Shown one piece after another: positions 19,831 to 20,433 of a stretch of DNA of 20,433 bases. Numbering within the stretch: the stretch's first letter is position 1; every line of letters starts with the position of its first letter. The stretch is from a virus. The position numbers and the translations under genes were made by a program. The notes beneath the pieces are model-generated. The model saw only the letters and a program-made list of their open reading frames with translations. It made no database searches and was not told the DNA's origin. The stretch covers positions 1-20,433 of the IMG/VR virus record IMGVR_UViG_3300011258_000957, one strand, 5' to 3'.

Positions 19831-20433
19831 ATGCGGATCGGCATCGGAAGCGGCGTTTGTTTCGGGGCGCGCAGAAACCCGCTTGCGGCTTACGCTGCGG
19901 CTGGCTTTGTTCCAAAGCTGGTTGCTAACTTTACGACCGAGTTTTACGCCAAAGAGGGCCGGAAAAGCACGTTCGGTGGCGTGCTTGAGTCCACGGCCAC
20001 GACTAACGGAACGATGGTGGATAGCGACGGGCTGCTAAAGTGGCGTCCGCATAACGAGGCGACAAATCCAACAGCGCCAGCGAGCCAAACGATAAGTGTT
20101 GTTTCCGGTGCTGATTACACGGTTGAGTGTACGGGCGTTTCTATTGTTTTATCTGGTGCGGGGACGGGTACAGTCACGGAAGGTAATCCGGTTGAAATAA
20201 CCGCTGGGTCCACGTCGCTTACACTTACGGTCACAGGATCAACAGGAACCTTGTGGGCATATCGCAGCGACCTTGGTGGCATGGTCAACAATCCAGACAC
20301 AGGCACATCTTTTGTCCCTACGACTGGATATCTGCCGAGGCGCAATCACTACGTTTACAACGGTAGCGCATGGGTAAAGGCAGGTACGCTGATTGAACCA
20401 CAGACGCGGACAAACTTACTTTTAAACAGTGGG
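19830..20433 (+). CDS. Fibre-like structural protein, cut by the window end
   Basis: The ORF opens at the ATG at 19830 (TAATG overlap) and is still open at the last base, giving at least 201 residues. The N-terminus (MRIGIGSGVCFGARRNPLAA) is short and probably an attachment segment. Residues from about 75 are Thr/Ser/Val-rich and beta-like (ISVVSGADYTVECTGVSIVL and onward). The last visible residues LIEPQTRTNLLLNSG form the G-x-LIEP-x-R-TNLL motif found in phage tail or head fibre proteins, where it usually precedes a carbohydrate-binding-type domain. The motif predicts that a receptor- or sugar-binding domain follows outside the window. Confidence 0.65.

Overview
The window is part of the genome of a tailed double-stranded DNA phage (or an integrated copy) with a short-tailed, podovirus-type virion. 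All supported genes lie on the plus strand. Large terminase, portal, scaffold and an SU10-like (DUF5309-type) major capsid protein can be recognised, together with a head-tail adaptor, a P22 gp10-like tail protein, receptor-binding candidates and several internal or ejection-type proteins. No tape measure, tail-tube, sheath or tail chaperone gene is visible. No integrase is visible either, so a lytic or temperate lifestyle cannot be decided. The protein styles resemble phages of marine Alphaproteobacteria (Rhodobacterales or SAR116 type). That host guess is low-confidence and rests on recall of similar proteins, not on a search.

Region 1 (about 1-3300) is the end of an early or replication module. 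It holds the alanine/tryptophan-rich tail of a protein that starts outside the window, then ssb. A good sigma70-like promoter and a hairpin follow. After them come a chain of small genes: a possible 22-residue leader ORF, two winged-helix-like proteins, an HD-domain phosphohydrolase, a 34-residue membrane microprotein, two proteins of unknown function and a Cro/CI-type helix-turn-helix protein. The region ends with a shortened HNH endonuclease. A second sigma70-like promoter overlaps its stop codon and points into the packaging genes.

Region 2 (3410-14898) is one dense late operon: small terminase candidate, terL, a Gly/Pro-rich protein, adaptor, tail fibre-like protein, gp10-like tail protein, a C1q/TNF-like protein, a GNAT-like protein, two Ala/Gln/Gly-rich internal proteins, an SLT transglycosylase protein and an 897-residue ejection-type protein. 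From 5589 to 14898 almost every stop overlaps the next start by 1 or 4 bases.

Region 3 (14900-20433) holds the head genes: portal, a small connector-region protein, scaffold and major capsid protein, then a hairpin terminator. Beyond it are two small genes that overlap out of frame by 134 bases, a small beta-type structural protein and a fibre-like protein cut by the window end. Portal, scaffold and capsid therefore lie after the tail and ejection genes and about 10 kb from terL.

The points most worth a second look are: (i) three complementary arms after the capsid gene that could form either a terminator or a hairpin covering the next gene's ribosome binding site; (ii) a shared protein segment in the genes at 5023 and 9649 that flanks the adaptor-to-GNAT block in direct orientation; (iii) the HNH remnant with a promoter at its 3' end; (iv) the promoter, hairpin and leader ORF after ssb; and (v) the overlapping gene pair near 19300. 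None of these amounts to a demonstrated new system.
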